Positions 54,555 to 56,185 of a stretch of 56,185 bases of DNA are shown one piece after another. Numbering within the stretch: the first letter of the stretch is position 1; each line of letters opens with the position of its first letter. This DNA comes from Chelatococcus sambhunathii (lineage in GTDB: Bacteria; Pseudomonadota; Alphaproteobacteria; Rhizobiales; Beijerinckiaceae): NCBI RefSeq assembly GCF_001418005.1, contig NZ_LIOL01000002.1, positions 1 through 56,185 on the forward strand, read 5' to 3'. The notes under the pieces are model-generated. The model worked only from the letters and a program-made list of their open reading frames with translations. It was not told the DNA's origin and did not search any database. Both the position numbers and the translations under genes were made by a program.

Positions 54555-55565
54555 AGAAGCTCCTGAACACGTTCTACGTCACGACGGAGGGCGCGAGCCT
54601 TAGGAAGGACGGCGAGAATCTCGTGGCGGAGATCGAGGGCACCGAGCGTGCACGCGTGCCACTGCATATGCTGGCTTCGGTTGTGACCTTCGGCGCCGTC
54701 TACATCTCGCCGGCGCTGATCGGAGCTTGCGCGGCAGCGGAATCGTAGCGGGCGTTTCCAGGCCTGCGTCGAAGGGCCTGTCGCCGGCAATGTGCTGCTG
54801 CGGCGGGCGCAGTATCGCGTCTGCGATACGCCGCTCGACATCGTTCGCAGCCTGGTGCTCGGCAAGACTGCGAACCAGAGATCCGTCCTGATGCGGGCCG
54901 TGCGTGACTATGGCGAGGAACTTGCGCCCGAGCAAAAGCAGCGCATGGCCGCGGCGACGGATCGCCTTGCGTCCATCCTGCGCAGGATGAGCCAGTCGGA
55001 ATGCGATGTCGAGACGCTGCGCGGGGCGGAGGGGGAAGCCGCGAGCCTTTACTTCGGTGTCTTCGATGTCCTCATCCGCTCGCCGGACGCGCAGATGCGC
55101 TTTCATGGCCGTTCGCGCCGGCCGCCGCTCGACCCCGTCAATGCCCTGCTGTCCTTTCTCTACACCTTGCTGACCCACGACTGCCGCAGCGCTGCGGAAT
55201 CGGTGGGCCTCGATCCGGCCGTGGGTTTTCTGCACCGCGACCGCCCCGGACGACCGAGCCTCGCCCTGGACCTCATGGAGGAATTGCGTCCGGTCTTGGC
55301 CGATCGTCTGGCGTTGTCGCTCGTCAACCGTCGCCAGCTGCGCGCGCGGGATTTCGAGATACGCGACGGCGGAGGAGTTTGGCTGACGGAAGAGGGGCGC
55401 AGAACCGTCCTCACTGCCTGGCAGGAGCGCAAGAAGGAGGAGCGGCGCCATCCTTTTCTGGAGGAGATGGCACCGCTCGGCCTGGTGCCCTATCTGCAGG
55501 CCCAGCTTCTGGCCCGGCACCTGCGCGGTGACCTTGACGCCTATCCGCCGTGGCTATGGAAATGA
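54551..55565 (+). pseudogene. cas1: cas1 (type I-C integrase), broken by a short deletion
   Basis: The N-terminal domain reads from TTG 54551 (overlapping the cas4 stop as TTGA) as MKKLLNTFYVTTEGASL to SPALIGACAA, then ends at TAG 54746-54748. The rest of Cas1 resumes in a different frame with RSGRFQACVEGPVAGNVLLR and runs to 55565. Against a normal I-C Cas1 about 20 bases are missing around 54733-54745. The metal residues of the second part survive (Glu in GAEGEAAS, His in GFLHRDR, Asp in LALDLMEE). A functional Cas1 cannot be made from this gene. Confidence 0.9.
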
Positions 55566-55574
55566 GGCAGGTCG

Positions 55575-55865
55575 ATGATGGTGCTGGTGACCTATGACGT
55601 AAACACCTCCGAAGCGGGCGGGGCAGGGCGGCTCCGGCGCGTGGCACGCGCTTGTCGGGATTTCGGCCAGCGGGTCCAATATTCCGTCTTCGAGATCCAG
55701 GTCGACCCGGCGCAGTGGACGTTGCTGAAGGCGCGCCTTGAGAAACTCATCGAGCCCGAACGCGACAGCCTGCGCTTTTACTATCTCGGAGCCCATTGGC
55801 GCCGACGTGTCGAGCATGTGGGGGCGAAGCCGACCCCCGACCTCGATGGGCCCCTGATCGTCTAG
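55575..55865 (+). CDS. cas2: Cas2 (type I-C)
   Basis: The product has 96 residues. Cas2 forms the core of the Cas1-Cas2 integrase. The start [11 protein letters not shown] carries the conserved Asp8, followed by [16 protein letters not shown] and [22 protein letters not shown] at 55575 or 55578 may be used. It is nine bases after cas1 and intact. Confidence 0.95.
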   Translation: MMVLVTYDVNTSEAGGAGRLRRVARACRDFGQRVQYSVFEIQVDPAQWTLLKARLEKLIEPERDSLRFYYLGAHWRRRVEHVGAKPTPDLDGPLIV

Positions 55866-56090
55866 CCGAGCGGGCTTATTCGCAGCCGCGTGCAGCGGCG
55901 CCGCCTGTGCGGTGCGAACCGCAAGCGTGCCGGCAAAACCCGTCCCGTTCGCGCAGGCGTCAATTCTCTGACATCGTTGATCTTCTGTTCCGGCGGAAGA
56001 AAGATTGCGGGTCGATCTGCCCGGACCGGAATGGGATACGCGATCAACGTTCGCTTTCGCGTGCTATCGCAATTGGATAACAATGAGGGA
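55866..56090 (+). promoter_or_regulatory. CRISPR leader
   Basis: These 225 bases between cas2 and the first repeat contain no gene and lie where the array promoter and integration signals are expected. The 3' end before the repeat reads AATTGGATAACAATGAGGGA and is AT-richer than the region around it. No promoter is convincing enough to mark. Confidence 0.65.
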
Positions 56091-56185
56091 GTCGCTCCCT
56101 ACGCGGGGGCGCGGATTGAAACCTCGCCCTCTGGCGGCGGCACGCCCGGCGGCAGCGGTCGCTCCCTACGCGGGGGCGCGGATTG
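56091..56185 (+). CRISPR. Type I-C CRISPR array (start only, runs off the window)
   Basis: Repeat 1 (56091-56122, 32 bases) starts GTCGCTCCCTACGCGGGGGC and ends GCGGATTGAAAC. Spacer 1 (56123-56157) is 35 bases and very GC-rich. Repeat 2 starts at 56158 and is cut at 56185 after 28 identical bases. The repeat, its length and the 3' GATTGAAAC are typical of type I-C. The orientation with cas2 and leader upstream makes spacer 1 the newest one. Confidence 0.95.

Noticed and set aside
54792-55565. Second half of cas1 as an independent intact gene
   Set aside because: It lacks the N-terminal domain, and the residues just before its first ATG still read as Cas1, so it is a fragment.

Overview
The window is GC-rich bacterial chromosome. 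Gene order, protein style (RpoA starting at GTG with a [18 protein letters not shown]-terminus, short-lid adenylate kinase, zinc-free S14, an Atp12 chaperone gene, short-type ArgC) and the palindromic intergenic repeats point to an alphaproteobacterium, most likely Hyphomicrobiales (Rhizobiales). The genus cannot be fixed by reading alone.

Region 1 (1-15385) is the tuf-S10-spc-alpha ribosomal supercluster: the 3' end of tuf, then rpsJ-rplC-D-W-B-rpsS-rplV-rpsC-rplP-rpmC-rpsQ | rplN-X-E-rpsN-rpsH-rplF-R-rpsE-rpmD-rplO-secY-adk | rpsM-rpsK-rpoA-rplQ, closed by a clear intrinsic terminator. It makes ribosomal proteins, the SecY channel, adenylate kinase and the RNA polymerase alpha subunit. The few gaps hold hairpins and two copies of a GGCAGT/GGCAAT repeat.

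Region 2 (15386-47490) is housekeeping and metabolic: a DegP/Q-type protease, rarA, a large pseudouridine synthase, a HAD phosphatase, the Atp12 chaperone, propionyl-CoA carboxylase pccB and pccA (about 5.4 kb apart), an M19 dipeptidase, an esterase/ring-cleaving dioxygenase pair like MhqD/MhqO, an MgtC/DUF4010 membrane protein, a methyltransferase, a beta-helix protein, acylphosphatase, a TlpA-like thioredoxin, an agmatinase-family enzyme, argC, a FAH-family hydrolase under a LacI-type operator, a FadL channel, PHA synthase phaC, a lipoprotein, an aminotransferase-hom pair, glpX, a GNAT acetyltransferase, recJ and tRNA-Glu(UUC).

Region 3 (47491-56185) is a type I-C CRISPR-Cas locus next to the tRNA: cas3, a 365-bp AT-rich gap, cas5-cas8c-cas7-cas4-cas1-cas2, a leader, and the first repeat-spacer-repeat of an array that runs off the end. 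cas8c carries a one-base frameshift and cas1 has lost about 20 bases and contains a stop, so the system looks partly decayed. An internal Cas11c start with a strong ribosome binding site lies downstream of the cas8c lesion.

The most interesting regulatory signal lies ahead of argC: a consensus promoter whose predicted start coincides with the ATG of a 21-residue peptide carrying four consecutive arginine codons, followed by mutually exclusive RNA helices and an intrinsic terminator. This has the architecture of a leaderless arginine attenuator.
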